Below are positions 28,125 to 37,231 of a DNA stretch of 64,000 bases, piece by piece (position 1 is the first letter of the stretch; the number at the start of each line of letters is the position of its first letter). The notes beneath the pieces were generated by a model. That model ran no database searches. It saw only the letters and a list, made by a program, of their open reading frames with translations, and was not told where the DNA came from. The stretch spans positions 625,477-689,476 of the forward strand of contig NZ_BMWT01000002.1 in assembly GCF_014651375.1 (NCBI RefSeq), in the 5' to 3' direction. A program made the position numbers and the translations under genes. The DNA comes from Tateyamaria omphalii. GTDB taxonomy: Bacteria; Pseudomonadota; Alphaproteobacteria; Rhodobacterales; Rhodobacteraceae.

Positions 28125-28754
28125 ATGCCCTACGAATACGAAACCGATGGCGCGGCCATCTACCTGCAAAGCTTCGCCACGATCCGCGCGGAAGCCGACC
28201 TGAAACACTTCGACAAGGACGAAGAGCAAGTGGCCGTGCGCATGATCCACGCCGCTGGCATGGTCGGGCTTGAACAGCACTGCCGCTTCTCCCACGGCTT
28301 CGTCCCTGCCGCCCGCACTGCCCTCGAGAACGGCGCACCCATCCTTTGCGATGCGCGCATGGTCAGCGAAGGCATCACGCGGCCACGCCTGCCCGCAAAC
28401 AACGAAGTGATCTGCACGTTGCACAATGACGGCGTGCGTGAACTGGCCGCCCAAATGAGCAACACCCGCTCCGCCGCCGCCCTCGAGCTTTGGCGGCCCC
28501 ATCTCGAAGGTGCTGTCGTCGCCATCGGCAACGCCCCCACAGCACTCTTTCACCTTTTGAACATGCTCGAAGACCCCGTCTGCCCCCGCCCCGCCGCCAT
28601 CATCGGCTGCCCTGTAGGTTTCGTGGGTGCTGTCGAAAGTAAGGACGCACTCTGGGCCGACCAACCCGTCCCCTGCTGCATCGTCCAAGGGCGGCTGGGC
28701 GGCAGCGCAATCACCGTTGCCGCCGTCAACGCCATCGCGAGCCGGAAAGAATAA
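28125..28754 (+). CDS. cobH: precorrin-8X methylmutase CobH
   Basis: 209 residues matching the CobH/CbiC fold, with the catalytic histidine in MIHAAGMVGLE (H42) and the C-terminal GCPVGFVGAVESK substrate loop. It moves the C-11 methyl to C-12 of precorrin-8X, forming hydrogenobyrinic acid. ATG 28125 is one base after the cobG stop. Confidence 0.95.
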   Translation: MPYEYETDGAAIYLQSFATIRAEADLKHFDKDEEQVAVRMIHAAGMVGLEQHCRFSHGFVPAARTALENGAPILCDARMVSEGITRPRLPANNEVICTLHNDGVRELAAQMSNTRSAAALELWRPHLEGAVVAIGNAPTALFHLLNMLEDPVCPRPAAIIGCPVGFVGAVESKDALWADQPVPCCIVQGRLGGSAITVAAVNAIASRKE

Positions 28755-28759
28755 CTGCG

Positions 28760-29500
28760 ATGCGCAGCTCAGATACCCCTGGAACCGTCCACGGCGTCGG
28801 CCTCGGCCCCGGCGCGCAGGACCTGCTCAGCGTCCGCGCAGACCGACTGGTGCGCAACGCCAAACACGTGGCCTTCTTCCGCAAGGCGGGCCGTCCGGGC
28901 CAGGCCCGGCGCATTATCGACGGGATGCTGGCGGATCACGCCGTCGAATTCCCCATGGAATACCCGGTCACCACGGAAATCCCGCTGACCGACCCGCGCT
29001 ACAACGAAATCCTCAGCGCCTTCTACGCCGACTGTACCACCCACCTGCGCCAACTGGCCGAACAGGGCGAAGACGTGGTTGTGCTGTGCGAAGGCGACCC
29101 GTTCTTTTATGGCTCGTTCATGCACCTCTACACGCGGCTCGAACCACACGTTCCGGTGCAGGTTGTGCCTGCGATCACCGGCATGTCCGGCGCATGGACG
29201 GCGACAGGCGCACCGATCACATGGGGCGACGACATCCTCACCGTTCTGATGGGCACGCTGGACGAAGACACGCTTGTGCAGGGCATGGAGCAAGCCGACG
29301 CGCTTGTGGTGATGAAGATCGGACGCAATATCGACAAGGTGCGCAACGCCCTGCGCTGCGCCGGGAAATACGAAGACGCCTACCTGATCGAATTTGCCGC
29401 CATGCCAAACCAGAACGTGCAAAAACTGTGCGAGGCTGAAGGGAAAGTAACGCCCTACTTCTCGATCATCGTGGTGCACGGACAGGGCCGCCGCCCATGA
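28760..29500 (+). CDS. cobI: precorrin-2 C(20)-methyltransferase CobI
   Basis: 246 residues of the tetrapyrrole methylase family: N-terminal SAM motif GVGLGPGAQDLLSVRA, the second SAM region CEGDPFFYGSFMHLY, and VVPAITGMSGAWTATG in the substrate domain. It methylates precorrin-2 at C-20 to give precorrin-3A. 5 bases after cobH. Confidence 0.95.
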   Translation: MRSSDTPGTVHGVGLGPGAQDLLSVRADRLVRNAKHVAFFRKAGRPGQARRIIDGMLADHAVEFPMEYPVTTEIPLTDPRYNEILSAFYADCTTHLRQLAEQGEDVVVLCEGDPFFYGSFMHLYTRLEPHVPVQVVPAITGMSGAWTATGAPITWGDDILTVLMGTLDEDTLVQGMEQADALVVMKIGRNIDKVRNALRCAGKYEDAYLIEFAAMPNQNVQKLCEAEGKVTPYFSIIVVHGQGRRP

Positions 29501-30249
29501 CCGGCTGGGTGCGCATCGCGGGCCTCGGGCCGGGCGATGACGCCCTGATCACGCCCGAGGTGTCGGATGTGCTGACCGAAGCCACGGACATCGTTGGCTA
29601 CATTCCTTACGTCGCCCGCATCACGGAACGGCTCGGCCTGACACTGCACGCCAGCGAAAACCGCGTCGAAATCGACCGCTCCCGCCACGCCCTCGAAATG
29701 GCAAGCGACGGCAGACGCGTCGTCGTCGTGTCCTCCGGCGATCCCGGCGTCTTCGCCATGGCCGCTGCCGTGTTTGAAGCAGTCGAGGCCGGCCCCGATC
29801 ACTGGCGCAATCTCGACATCTCCGTTTTGCCCGGCATCACCGCCATGCTCGCGGCCTCCGCCCGCTGCGGCGCACCACTGGGCCACGACTTCTGCGCCAT
29901 CAACCTGAGCGACAATCTCAAACCGTGGAGCCTCATCGAAAAACGCCTGCGCCTCGCGGCCGAGGGTGACTTTGCCATGGCGTTCTACAATCCGCGCTCC
30001 AAGTCGCGGCCTGAAGGGTTTGTGCGGACTTTGGAGGTGCTCAAAGACGCATGTGGTGATGACCGCCCTGTCATCTTCGCCCGCAACGTCACGCGACCGG
30101 ATGAAGAGATCAGAATTGTTCCCCTGCCCGACACGACGCCAGACATGGCCGACATGCGTACCATGGTCATCGTCGGCTCGTCCCGCACCCGGATCATCAA
30201 ACGGGACGGCGCGCCAATTGTCTACACGCCAAGGTCGACGCCGGAATGA
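29497..30249 (+). CDS. cobJ: precorrin-3B C(17)-methyltransferase CobJ
   Basis: 250 residues with GLGPGDDALITPE at the N-terminus, SSGDPGVFAMAAAVFEA and LPGITAMLAASARCGAPLGHDF, the tetrapyrrole methylase signature sequences; the substrate helix is FAMAFYNPRSKSRP, which is specific to CobJ/CbiH. It methylates C-17 and contracts the ring of precorrin-3B. ATGA overlap with cobI. Its last 28 bases are antisense to the end of cobK. Confidence 0.95.
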   Translation: MTGWVRIAGLGPGDDALITPEVSDVLTEATDIVGYIPYVARITERLGLTLHASENRVEIDRSRHALEMASDGRRVVVVSSGDPGVFAMAAAVFEAVEAGPDHWRNLDISVLPGITAMLAASARCGAPLGHDFCAINLSDNLKPWSLIEKRLRLAAEGDFAMAFYNPRSKSRPEGFVRTLEVLKDACGDDRPVIFARNVTRPDEEIRIVPLPDTTPDMADMRTMVIVGSSRTRIIKRDGAPIVYTPRSTPE

Positions 30250-30977
30250 CGCAACCAGTCCATCACCTCGGCCACGCTATGCGCCTCTTGCCGGTCCGGC
30301 ACAGCCGGTCGGTCGATCATGATCACCGGCAGGCCCAATGCGCGGGCGGCGGCGATCTTGGCATAGGCTCCGGTGCCACCCGCATTTTTCGACACAACCA
30401 GATCAATGCGATGCTCTTGCATCAGCGCGCGGTCGTCCGCCTCGTTAAACGGCCCGCGCGACACCAGCACATGGTGATCGGGAAAGGGTGGCGGGTCCTT
30501 GGGCGGATCAACCAGACGCAACAGGTAAAAATGCTGCGGATTGGGCGCAAACTCTGCCAGATGCATGCGCCCGACGGCCAACATGACGCGTTTGGCCGGT
30601 TGGTCCAACGCATCCACGGCCCCCGCGATGTCGGGCACATGGGTCCAGCGATCTCCATCCTGCGCCGTCCACGGCTTTCGGGTCAGTGCCAGCAGCGGCA
30701 CATCCGCCTCTGTGCAGGCTGCAACCGCATTCCGGCTCATCTGTGCGGCAAAGGGGTGGGTCGCGTCGATCACATGTGTGATTTGCTCGGCACGCAGATG
30801 CTCAACCAATCCATAAACACCGCCAAAGCCCCCGATGCGCTGCGGCAAGGGCTGACGCTTGGGCCGGTCCACGCGTCCGGCAAAGCTGACCGTGCCAGCC
30901 ACACCCGCCTCTGCAGCAGCATTGGCAAAAGCCGTGGCCTCGGTCGTCCCGGCGAGGATCAGGAGGTTGGCGCGCAT
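30222..30977 (-). CDS. cobK: precorrin-6A reductase CobK, reversed inside the operon
   Basis: 251 residues: LLILAGTTEATAFANAAAEAG at the N-terminus (quoted in part: AGTTEATAF), SFAGRV, HVIDATHPFAAQMSRNA and the C-terminal PVIMIDRPAVPDR all match CobK/CbiJ, which reduces precorrin-6A with NADPH. It is the only cob gene in the cluster on the minus strand. Its 3' end overlaps cobJ by 28 bp, and its ATG (30975-30977) overlaps the cobL ATG (30976-30978) within CATG, so there is no intergenic space on either side. Confidence 0.95.
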   Translation of the reverse strand: MRANLLILAGTTEATAFANAAAEAGVAGTVSFAGRVDRPKRQPLPQRIGGFGGVYGLVEHLRAEQITHVIDATHPFAAQMSRNAVAACTEADVPLLALTRKPWTAQDGDRWTHVPDIAGAVDALDQPAKRVMLAVGRMHLAEFAPNPQHFYLLRLVDPPKDPPPFPDHHVLVSRGPFNEADDRALMQEHRIDLVVSKNAGGTGAYAKIAAARALGLPVIMIDRPAVPDRQEAHSVAEVMDWLRHSGVDLGV

Positions 30978-32193
30978 GTCTGACCCTTGGTTGACGATCA
31001 TCGGAATAGGCGAGGACGGGGTTGCCGGTCTCAGTGCCGCAAGTCAAGCAGCCCTTTCCAAGGCAGAGGTCATCATGGGACCGCAACGCCACCTCGATCT
31101 TGTGGTTAACAACCCGTTAAGCACAAGTGTCCCCGCGGGGACAGATCTCATCCCATGGCCCGTTCCCTTCGCTGACGGCATCGCCATCCTCGCCTCCCTG
31201 CGGGGCCAAAGGGTTGCGGTGCTGGCCTCCGGCGACCCGTTCTGGTTCGGTGCCGGCTCAACGATTGCGCGCAGTTTCGGCAGGGACGAATGGACCGCTT
31301 TGCCTGGCCCATCGTCGTTCACATGCGCTGCCAATCGGTTGGGTTGGGCGCTGGAGCATGTCATCTGCCTCGGGCTGCACGCCGCCCCGTTTGCGCGGAT
31401 ATGCAAACACCTCGCACCAGCGCAACAATTGCTTGTCACGGTGCGCGACGGTGCGGCTGTTCTGGAACTTGCAAGATACTTGACTGAATTGGACTTAGGT
31501 CGTAGCGATGTACACGTGATGGAACGGCTTGGCGGCCCACTGGAACGTGTCTCGAGCTACCGCGCAGAAAGTATCGCCGGCACGTTCGAACACCCCGTGC
31601 TGGTTGGCCTGTATATTGCGGGTAATGGTCCAGTTCTCACGACGGCGACCGGGCAGTCTGATGACACGTTCGACCACGATGGCCAGATCACCAAACGTCC
31701 CATCCGTGCCATCACGCTGTCGACACTTGCGCCCCGACCTGGCGAGCACCTCTGGGATGTCGGCGCCGGGTCCGGTTCTGTCGCGCTGGAATGGCTGCTC
31801 AGTGCGCCCATGTCTACGGCGACATGTTTCGAAATTCGACGCGACCGGGCCGATCGCATTCGCGCAAATGCCGCGAAACTGGGGGTCGAAAACGCGTTGC
31901 GGGTGATCGAAGCACCGATCCCGGACGTGCCTGAGAACAGCGGTATAACGCCTCCTGATGCAGTCTTTATCGGCGGCGGCCTGACGTCGGAAACGCTCGA
32001 CAGAGCGGTTGGAACCTTGGCACGGATCGTCGTCAACGCAGTAACGCTAGAAGGTGAAGCGCTTCTGGCGCAAGCCCATGCTAAACATGGCGGGAGCTTG
32101 ACGCGCATTGCCTTGAGCCACGCCGCGCCATTGGGTCCGAAACGGGGATGGCAATCGTCCTACCCGGTGGTGCAGTGGAGCCTAGAGCAATGA
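30976..32193 (+). CDS. cobL: precorrin-6Y C(5,15)-methyltransferase/decarboxylase CobL
   Basis: 405 residues with both fused domains: a tetrapyrrole methylase N-half (TIIGIGEDGVAGLS, SGDPFWFGAGS, GPSSFTCAANRLGW) and a CbiT-type class I SAM methyltransferase C-half (LWDVGAGSGSVALEWLL). It methylates C-5 and C-15 and decarboxylates the C-12 acetate. ATG 30976 is fixed by the SAM motif directly after it; an in-frame extension upstream runs antisense through cobK and has no similarity. Start is in the CATG shared with cobK; ATGA overlap with cobE. Confidence 0.96.
   Translation: MSDPWLTIIGIGEDGVAGLSAASQAALSKAEVIMGPQRHLDLVVNNPLSTSVPAGTDLIPWPVPFADGIAILASLRGQRVAVLASGDPFWFGAGSTIARSFGRDEWTALPGPSSFTCAANRLGWALEHVICLGLHAAPFARICKHLAPAQQLLVTVRDGAAVLELARYLTELDLGRSDVHVMERLGGPLERVSSYRAESIAGTFEHPVLVGLYIAGNGPVLTTATGQSDDTFDHDGQITKRPIRAITLSTLAPRPGEHLWDVGAGSGSVALEWLLSAPMSTATCFEIRRDRADRIRANAAKLGVENALRVIEAPIPDVPENSGITPPDAVFIGGGLTSETLDRAVGTLARIVVNAVTLEGEALLAQAHAKHGGSLTRIALSHAAPLGPKRGWQSSYPVVQWSLEQ
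31128..31143. repeat. 16-bp palindrome copy 2, inside cobL
   Basis: TGTCCCCGCGGGGACA, encoding VPAGTD in cobL with the same codons as copy 1. Confidence 0.85.
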
Positions 32194-32546
32194 TCGTAGC
32201 CGGATTTGGATTTAGTAAGAGGGCCACGCAGGCCAGTCTTAAAGATGCGCTGGCACAACACAATGTGGAGCCAGATGCCGTGGCAACACTTGAAGGCAAG
32301 GTAACTACGTTGAAGCGCCTCGCTTTGTCCAACGGCGTCAGAGTGATCGTCGTCAGTGATGCCGATGCCAAGGCGCAGAAAACGCACACCCAATCGGTCC
32401 GCAGCAGCACCGAAAAAGGCACGCCAAGCGTGGCCGAGGCGACGGCCCTTGCCGCCGCAGGCCCCGGCGCGAGGTTGATCAGCACCCGCACCATATCCCA
32501 AGATCGCATGGCCACCTGTGCCATAGCCCAAGGACCCGACACATGA
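32190..32546 (+). CDS. cobE: CobE-like cobalamin biosynthesis protein
   Basis: 118 residues from ATG 32190 (ATGA overlap with the cobL stop). [36 protein letters not shown] and the closing KxxxxxxTCAIA are typical of the CobE/CbiG C-terminal domain family. CobE is associated with the precorrin pathway but has no settled catalytic role. Overlaps cobM by 4 bases. Confidence 0.88.
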   Translation: MIVAGFGFSKRATQASLKDALAQHNVEPDAVATLEGKVTTLKRLALSNGVRVIVVSDADAKAQKTHTQSVRSSTEKGTPSVAEATALAAAGPGARLISTRTISQDRMATCAIAQGPDT

Positions 32547-33337
32547 CCGTTCACTTCATTGGCGCAGGCCCTGGTGCGCCCGACCTTCTGACCCTGCGGG
32601 GACGCGACCTGATCGCATCCTGCCCGGTGTGCCTCTATGCCGGGTCGCTGGTGCCCGAGGCGATCCTTGGTCACTGCCCGGAGGGGGCAAAGATCGTGAA
32701 CACGGCGTCCATGGACCTCTACACGATCATGGGCGAGATCGAGGCGGCCCATGCGGCAGGGCAAGACATTGCGCGGCTACACTCGGGGGACTTGTCCGTA
32801 TGGTCGGCCATGGGCGAACAGCTACGGCGGATCAAGGCGGCGGGCATCCCGTTCACCGTGACCCCCGGCGTGCCATCCTTCTCCGCTGCCGCCGCTGCAC
32901 TGGGGGCAGAGCTGACCCTGCCCGGCGTTGCGCAATCCGTGGTGCTGACCCGAACACCGGGCCGAGCCACATCCATGCCGGACGGTGAGACCCTGACGAA
33001 CTTTGCCGCCACCGGCGCAACACTGGCCATCCATCTCAGCATTGGCAATCTGGATCAGGTCATCACCGACTTGACGCCAGCGTATGGTGCGGACTGTCCT
33101 GTTGCCGTGGTCTATCGCGCCAGCTGGCCTGATGAGCAGATCATCCACGCCACCTTGTCGACACTGAAGGATGCCATGAACGAAGGCATCAGCCGCACGG
33201 CCCTGATCCTTGTGGGTCACGCCATCGGTGCCGAAAGGTTTGACGAAAGCTGTTTGTATTCAACAGACTATGACCGCCGGTACCGCCCACAAAGTGCGGA
33301 CAGCCCATGGGCCAGCTGGAGCCACGGCGATGATTAA
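32543..33337 (+). CDS. cobM: precorrin-4 C(11)-methyltransferase CobM
   Basis: 264 residues with [31 protein letters not shown] and [22 protein letters not shown], diagnostic of CobM/CbiF. It methylates C-11 of precorrin-4. ATG 32543 overlaps the cobE stop (ATGA) and the 3' end overlaps cobB by 8 bp. Confidence 0.95.
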   Translation: MTVHFIGAGPGAPDLLTLRGRDLIASCPVCLYAGSLVPEAILGHCPEGAKIVNTASMDLYTIMGEIEAAHAAGQDIARLHSGDLSVWSAMGEQLRRIKAAGIPFTVTPGVPSFSAAAAALGAELTLPGVAQSVVLTRTPGRATSMPDGETLTNFAATGATLAIHLSIGNLDQVITDLTPAYGADCPVAVVYRASWPDEQIIHATLSTLKDAMNEGISRTALILVGHAIGAERFDESCLYSTDYDRRYRPQSADSPWASWSHGDD

Positions 33338-34637
33338 GGGCCTGATGATCTCCGCCCCGGCCTCTGGCACGGGCAAGACGACGGTGATGCTGGGCCTTCT
33401 GCGGGCCTTGCGGGATGACGGCATGGTCGTGCAGCCCTACAAAAGCGGGCCGGACTATATCGACCCCGCCTTTCACCTTGCCGCTGCCGGGCGCGCCTCG
33501 TTCAACTTTGACACCTGGGCAATGGATGGCAACCTGCTGGGTGGCATTGCGGCACAATCGCAGCGGGCCGATATCTGTGTGGCCGAGGGGTCCATGGGCC
33601 TGTTCGATGGGGTTGCCACACGCGGCCAGTCAGGCTTTGGGTCCAGCGCAGAAACCGCGCTCTCCATGGGTTGGCCGGTCATTCTGGTCATCGACGTGGG
33701 CGGACAGGCGCAATCGGCGGCGGCCACAGCGCTAGGATTCAAGAGCTACAATCCCGATCTGCCCTTTGCCGGGGTGATCCTGAACCGGGTCGCCAGCCCC
33801 CGACATGAGCGCCTGACCCGGCTGGGAATGGAACGCGCAGGCGTCAAGGTCTTGGGCAGCCTGCCCCGGCGCGGCGACCTGAAATTGCCCGAGCGGCATC
33901 TGGGCCTGATCCAGGCGGTTGAGCATCCTGATCTGGAAGCCGCCATTGCCGGATATGCAGAATTCCTGCGGGACAACGTTGATCTGGACGCGGTCAAGGC
34001 CGCGGCGCAAGCCGGACCATCCATGGTTCAGCATCCTTTGCCAACGCCGCCCGCGCAGCGGATCGCATTGGCGCGGGATGCCGCGTTTTCCTTTACCTAC
34101 CCACACCTGCTGGAAGGCTGGCGCGCGGCGGGGGCGGAAATCCTGCCGTTCTCTCCGCTGGCCGATGAAGCACCGGCACCGGATGCCGATCTGGTTTGGC
34201 TGCCCGGCGGCTACCCCGAATTGCACGGCGGTACGTTGACAGCCGCCTCCAACTTCCTGTCAGGACTGCGCAAGCACGCCGAAACGCGTCCGGTACATGG
34301 CGAATGCGGTGGCTACATGGTGCTGGGCGCGGGGTTGACTGACAAAGAGGGCACGCGGCACGAAATGGCGGGCCTGTTTGGCCTCGAGACCAGCTTTGAA
34401 AAGCGGAAATTCCACCTTGGCTACCGGCGGGCGGTGCTGGATGCGCCCATGCCCGGCTTTGCGGCGGGAGCGGCTTTGCGCGGGCACGAATTCCACTACA
34501 CCACCATTCTGGATGAACCCGATGAACCCCTCGCGCAGGTGTCTGATGCGGACGGAAATCCTGTGCCCGAAACAGGCTCGCGCCGTGGCCATGTCACTGG
34601 CACGTTCTTTCACCTGATTACCGGGGAAACGGTATGA
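33330..34637 (+). CDS. cobB: hydrogenobyrinic acid a,c-diamide synthase CobB
   Basis: 435 residues: P-loop [13 protein letters not shown] (8-20), [16 protein letters not shown], then a C-terminal glutamine amidotransferase domain with GGYPELHGG and the nucleophile in [11 protein letters not shown]. It amidates the a and c carboxylates using glutamine and ATP. ATG 33330 is set by [12 protein letters not shown]; it overlaps the cobM stop by 8 bases. The stop overlaps cobA by 4 bases. Confidence 0.95.
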   Translation: MIKGLMISAPASGTGKTTVMLGLLRALRDDGMVVQPYKSGPDYIDPAFHLAAAGRASFNFDTWAMDGNLLGGIAAQSQRADICVAEGSMGLFDGVATRGQSGFGSSAETALSMGWPVILVIDVGGQAQSAAATALGFKSYNPDLPFAGVILNRVASPRHERLTRLGMERAGVKVLGSLPRRGDLKLPERHLGLIQAVEHPDLEAAIAGYAEFLRDNVDLDAVKAAAQAGPSMVQHPLPTPPAQRIALARDAAFSFTYPHLLEGWRAAGAEILPFSPLADEAPAPDADLVWLPGGYPELHGGTLTAASNFLSGLRKHAETRPVHGECGGYMVLGAGLTDKEGTRHEMAGLFGLETSFEKRKFHLGYRRAVLDAPMPGFAAGAALRGHEFHYTTILDEPDEPLAQVSDADGNPVPETGSRRGHVTGTFFHLITGETV

Positions 34638-35353
34638 CCGGGTTTGTCAGCTTTGTGGGCTCAGGCCCTGGCGATCCAGAGCTTTTGACGCTGAAGGCGG
34701 TGGATCGGTTGAAGCGCGCGGATGCGGTTCTGTTCGATGATCTGAGTGCCGGCCTCATCCTCAGCCATGCGCGCAGCGGTGCGGACCTTGTGGGTGTGGG
34801 CAAGCGTGCGGGGCGGCCATCGCCCAAGCAGCATCATGTCAGCCAGCTTTTGGTCGACTATGCGCAGGAAGATCAACGCATTGTGCGCCTGAAGTCGGGC
34901 GACGGCGGCACATTCGGGCGGTTAGAAGAGGAAACCGATGCGCTCAAGGCCGCCGGTATCCCGTTCGAGATCATTCCCGGTGTGCCTTCGGCCTGTGCGG
35001 CTGCCGCTGCGGCGGGTATTCCGCTGACCCGCAGGCTGACCGCGCGCCGCGTGCAATTTGTCACCGGCCACGATGTGCGCGGCGCGCTGCCCGAGGACCT
35101 GAACATGGCGGCCCTCGCCGATGCGCAGGCCACCACGGTGGTGTTCATGGGACAGCGCACATTTCCTGCCTTCGCCGAGATGTTGATGCAGGCCGGACTG
35201 CCTGCCGGGACACCGGCGCTGCTGGCCGAGGGCGTGTCCACGGACGCGCAGCAACTGCACCGCACAACGGTAGACAAGCTTGCTGAAAAATTGAACCAGG
35301 GTGTCAGCGACGCGCCTGCCCTGATCCTCTATGGCGCGCTGGCCGAGGGGTGA
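34634..35353 (+). CDS. cobA: uroporphyrinogen-III C-methyltransferase CobA
   Basis: 239 residues of the SUMT family: FVGSGPGDPELLTLKAVDRL, RLKSGDGGTFGRLEEE and VPSACAAAAAAGIPLTRR. It methylates C-2 and C-7 of uroporphyrinogen III to precorrin-2, the first committed step. It stands last in the cob operon before the second riboswitch. The enzyme has no CysG-type fused oxidase/ferrochelatase. Confidence 0.95.
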   Translation: MTGFVSFVGSGPGDPELLTLKAVDRLKRADAVLFDDLSAGLILSHARSGADLVGVGKRAGRPSPKQHHVSQLLVDYAQEDQRIVRLKSGDGGTFGRLEEETDALKAAGIPFEIIPGVPSACAAAAAAGIPLTRRLTARRVQFVTGHDVRGALPEDLNMAALADAQATTVVFMGQRTFPAFAEMLMQAGLPAGTPALLAEGVSTDAQQLHRTTVDKLAEKLNQGVSDAPALILYGALAEG

Positions 35354-35433
35354 CCTTACCCCGCGCCCTTTCCGCGCCGTCAAATGCCGCATCCGGACTT
35401 GTCGGGCTTGGGAATCAATGTAAACGTGAGTTG

Positions 35434-35595
35434 ACGATGGTGGCCCCGAAAGGGGTCTGAAAAGGGAACCGGGTGAAAATCCCGGACTGCCCCCGCAACT
35501 GTGACCGGCGAGCGGTGCCGGCAGACACCACTGGTGCGATGCACTGGGAAGGTCTGGCCCCGCAGCGACCCGGCAGTCAGGAGACCTGCCATCGG
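35434..35595 (+). promoter_or_regulatory. second cobalamin riboswitch, upstream of the CbiM-like gene
   Basis: AdoCbl aptamer elements in order: GGTGGCCCCGAAAGGGG, TGAAAAGGGAACCGGGTG, the highly conserved GCCCCCGCAACTGTGACCGG (35489-35508), ACCACTGG, ACTGGGAAGGTCTGG, CCGCAGCGACCCGG and GTCAGGAGACCTGCC at its 3' end. The match to the consensus is closer than in the first copy. A GAGGAG ribosome site and the ATG of the transporter (35659) lie about 60 bp downstream. Confidence 0.95.
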
Positions 35596-35658
35596 CAAAT
35601 GAAACCTGCCGGGTCACCGGCCGCAATGCCGCCGGGGTGGTGGCGAGGAGACAAAAAG

Positions 35659-36336
35659 ATGCATATCGAACCGGGCGTCGTGGATGGCGCAAAAATGGCA
35701 TTGGCCTATGGCACAGCCACCGCTGCAGCAGGCTATTCCTTTAAACTAGCTTTCGACGATCTGAAGCAGCACAGCGTGCCGTCTTTCGTTCTGCGCACCG
35801 TCATGGCAACCGTTGGCACATTTGTCTTCTTCGAAGTGCTGCCTCATTTCGCGGTTGGCGTGTCAGAAGTGCACTTCATCCTTGGTACGACCTTGTTCCT
35901 GCTACTGGGACCTGCCACCGCCGCTTTTGGCCTTGTGTTTGGCTTGCTGATTCAAGGGGCTTTCTTTGCGCCGTCCGATATGCCCATGTTCTTCGTCAAC
36001 GTGACAACCCTGCTGTTCCCGCTGTTTGCTGTGCACGCGCTGGCCAGGCGGATCGTTCCGCAGGCAACAGCCTATGTGGATCTCGACTACACTCAGGTGC
36101 TCAAGATGTCCGCTGTGTATCAAGGCGGTGTCGTGGCGTGGGTTGCATTCTGGGCCATTTACGGTCAGGGCGTTGGGGCCGAGAACATCCAATCCGTGCT
36201 GGCCTTTGGCGGTGCATATCTGCTGGTAATCCTGATCGAACCCATTGCCGATCTGGCCGTTTTGGCCGGGGCAAAGGCGTTGCGCGGTGCGCAGGGCAGC
36301 GGCATCTTCACCAACCGGCTTTATGAGGCCGCCTGA
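35659..36336 (+). CDS. CbiM-like cobalt ECF-transporter membrane component
   Basis: 225 residues beginning MHIEPGVVDGAK; the N-terminal Met-His-Ile with the following helix recalls the metal-binding N-terminus of CbiM/NikM (MHIxxG). About six hydrophobic helices follow (for example FLLLGPATAAFGLVFGLLIQG). Start at ATG 35659 after GAGGAG. The riboswitch directly upstream argues for cobalt or corrinoid-precursor import. No cbiN, cbiQ or cbiO is seen in this window, so the energising module must be elsewhere or absent. Confidence 0.82.
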   Translation: MHIEPGVVDGAKMALAYGTATAAAGYSFKLAFDDLKQHSVPSFVLRTVMATVGTFVFFEVLPHFAVGVSEVHFILGTTLFLLLGPATAAFGLVFGLLIQGAFFAPSDMPMFFVNVTTLLFPLFAVHALARRIVPQATAYVDLDYTQVLKMSAVYQGGVVAWVAFWAIYGQGVGAENIQSVLAFGGAYLLVILIEPIADLAVLAGAKALRGAQGSGIFTNRLYEAA

Positions 36337-36361
36337 TCGCGCGACACTGGAACAAGGAAGG

Positions 36362-36384
36362 GGCCGCCACTGCGCGGCCTTTTT
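36362..36384 (+). terminator. rho-independent terminator after the CbiM-like gene
   Basis: Perfect 6-bp stem GGCCGC (36362-36367) and GCGGCC (36374-36379) with a 6-nt loop, followed by TTTTT (36380-36384). It ends 6 bases before the cobF start, so cobF either needs read-through or has its own promoter upstream. Confidence 0.75.
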
Positions 36385-36389
36385 ACATT

Positions 36390-37133
36390 ATGACTCAGCT
36401 TTTTCTGATTGGCATCGGCACCGGCAACCCTGACCACCTGACGGGAGAGGCGCAGCGCGTGATGGCTGAGGCCGACCTGTTTCTGGTTCCGCACAAGGGT
36501 GCTGGCAAATCCGATCTTGCCGATCTGCGGACCCGGATCATTGCCGAGCTGCGCGAGGATGTCCCCGTTGCACTTTTCGACATGCCGGTCCGAGACGACA
36601 CCTTGCCCTACATTGCCCGTGTGGATGCCTGGCATGATGAGATTGCAGCGCTCTGGACCACTACAATGGCGCAACATCCCCACGCCCGAAAGGTGGCCCT
36701 TCTGGTGTGGGGCGACCCGTCGCTTTATGACAGCACCCTGCGCATTGCCGCCCGGCTGGATCCGATGCCAGAGGTCCGCGTGGTCGCCGGGATCACGTCG
36801 ATACAGGCCCTGACAGCGGCCCATGCCATTCCGCTCAACACGTTAAACGCGCCCGTCACCATCTCAACCGGGCGGCGTCTGCGCGATCATGGTTGGCCTG
36901 AGGGGTGCGAGACGCTGGTGGTGATGCTGGACGGCGATTGCACATTCCAGCGTCTTAATGGCGACGCCTATGACATCTGGTGGGGGGCCTATCTGGGCAT
37001 GCCGGAACAGATCCTTGAGCATGGGCGGCTCGCCGATGTCGCGGACCGTATCGTCCAACGCCGTGCCGAGGCGCGTGCCGACCACGGCTGGATCATGGAC
37101 ACGTACCTACTGCGAAAACTGCCTGAAATTTAG
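36390..37133 (+). CDS. cobF: precorrin-6A synthase (deacetylating) CobF
   Basis: 247 residues: LFLIGIGTGNPDHLTGEAQ SAM motif, LLVWGDPSLYDSTLRIA, and VVAGITSIQALTAAHAIPLN. CobF methylates C-1 of precorrin-5 with loss of the acetate and is specific to the aerobic route. It is separated from the other cob genes by the second riboswitch, the transporter gene and a terminator. Confidence 0.95.
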   Translation: MTQLFLIGIGTGNPDHLTGEAQRVMAEADLFLVPHKGAGKSDLADLRTRIIAELREDVPVALFDMPVRDDTLPYIARVDAWHDEIAALWTTTMAQHPHARKVALLVWGDPSLYDSTLRIAARLDPMPEVRVVAGITSIQALTAAHAIPLNTLNAPVTISTGRRLRDHGWPEGCETLVVMLDGDCTFQRLNGDAYDIWWGAYLGMPEQILEHGRLADVADRIVQRRAEARADHGWIMDTYLLRKLPEI

Positions 37134-37231
37134 GCAACCCGCCCAGAAAGAGGACGCAGGTCGCGGCGATAGGCTGGCTGAATACGTTCGGGAATGGTCA
37201 TATCCATCGGTATGAACCACCACGATGCTGC

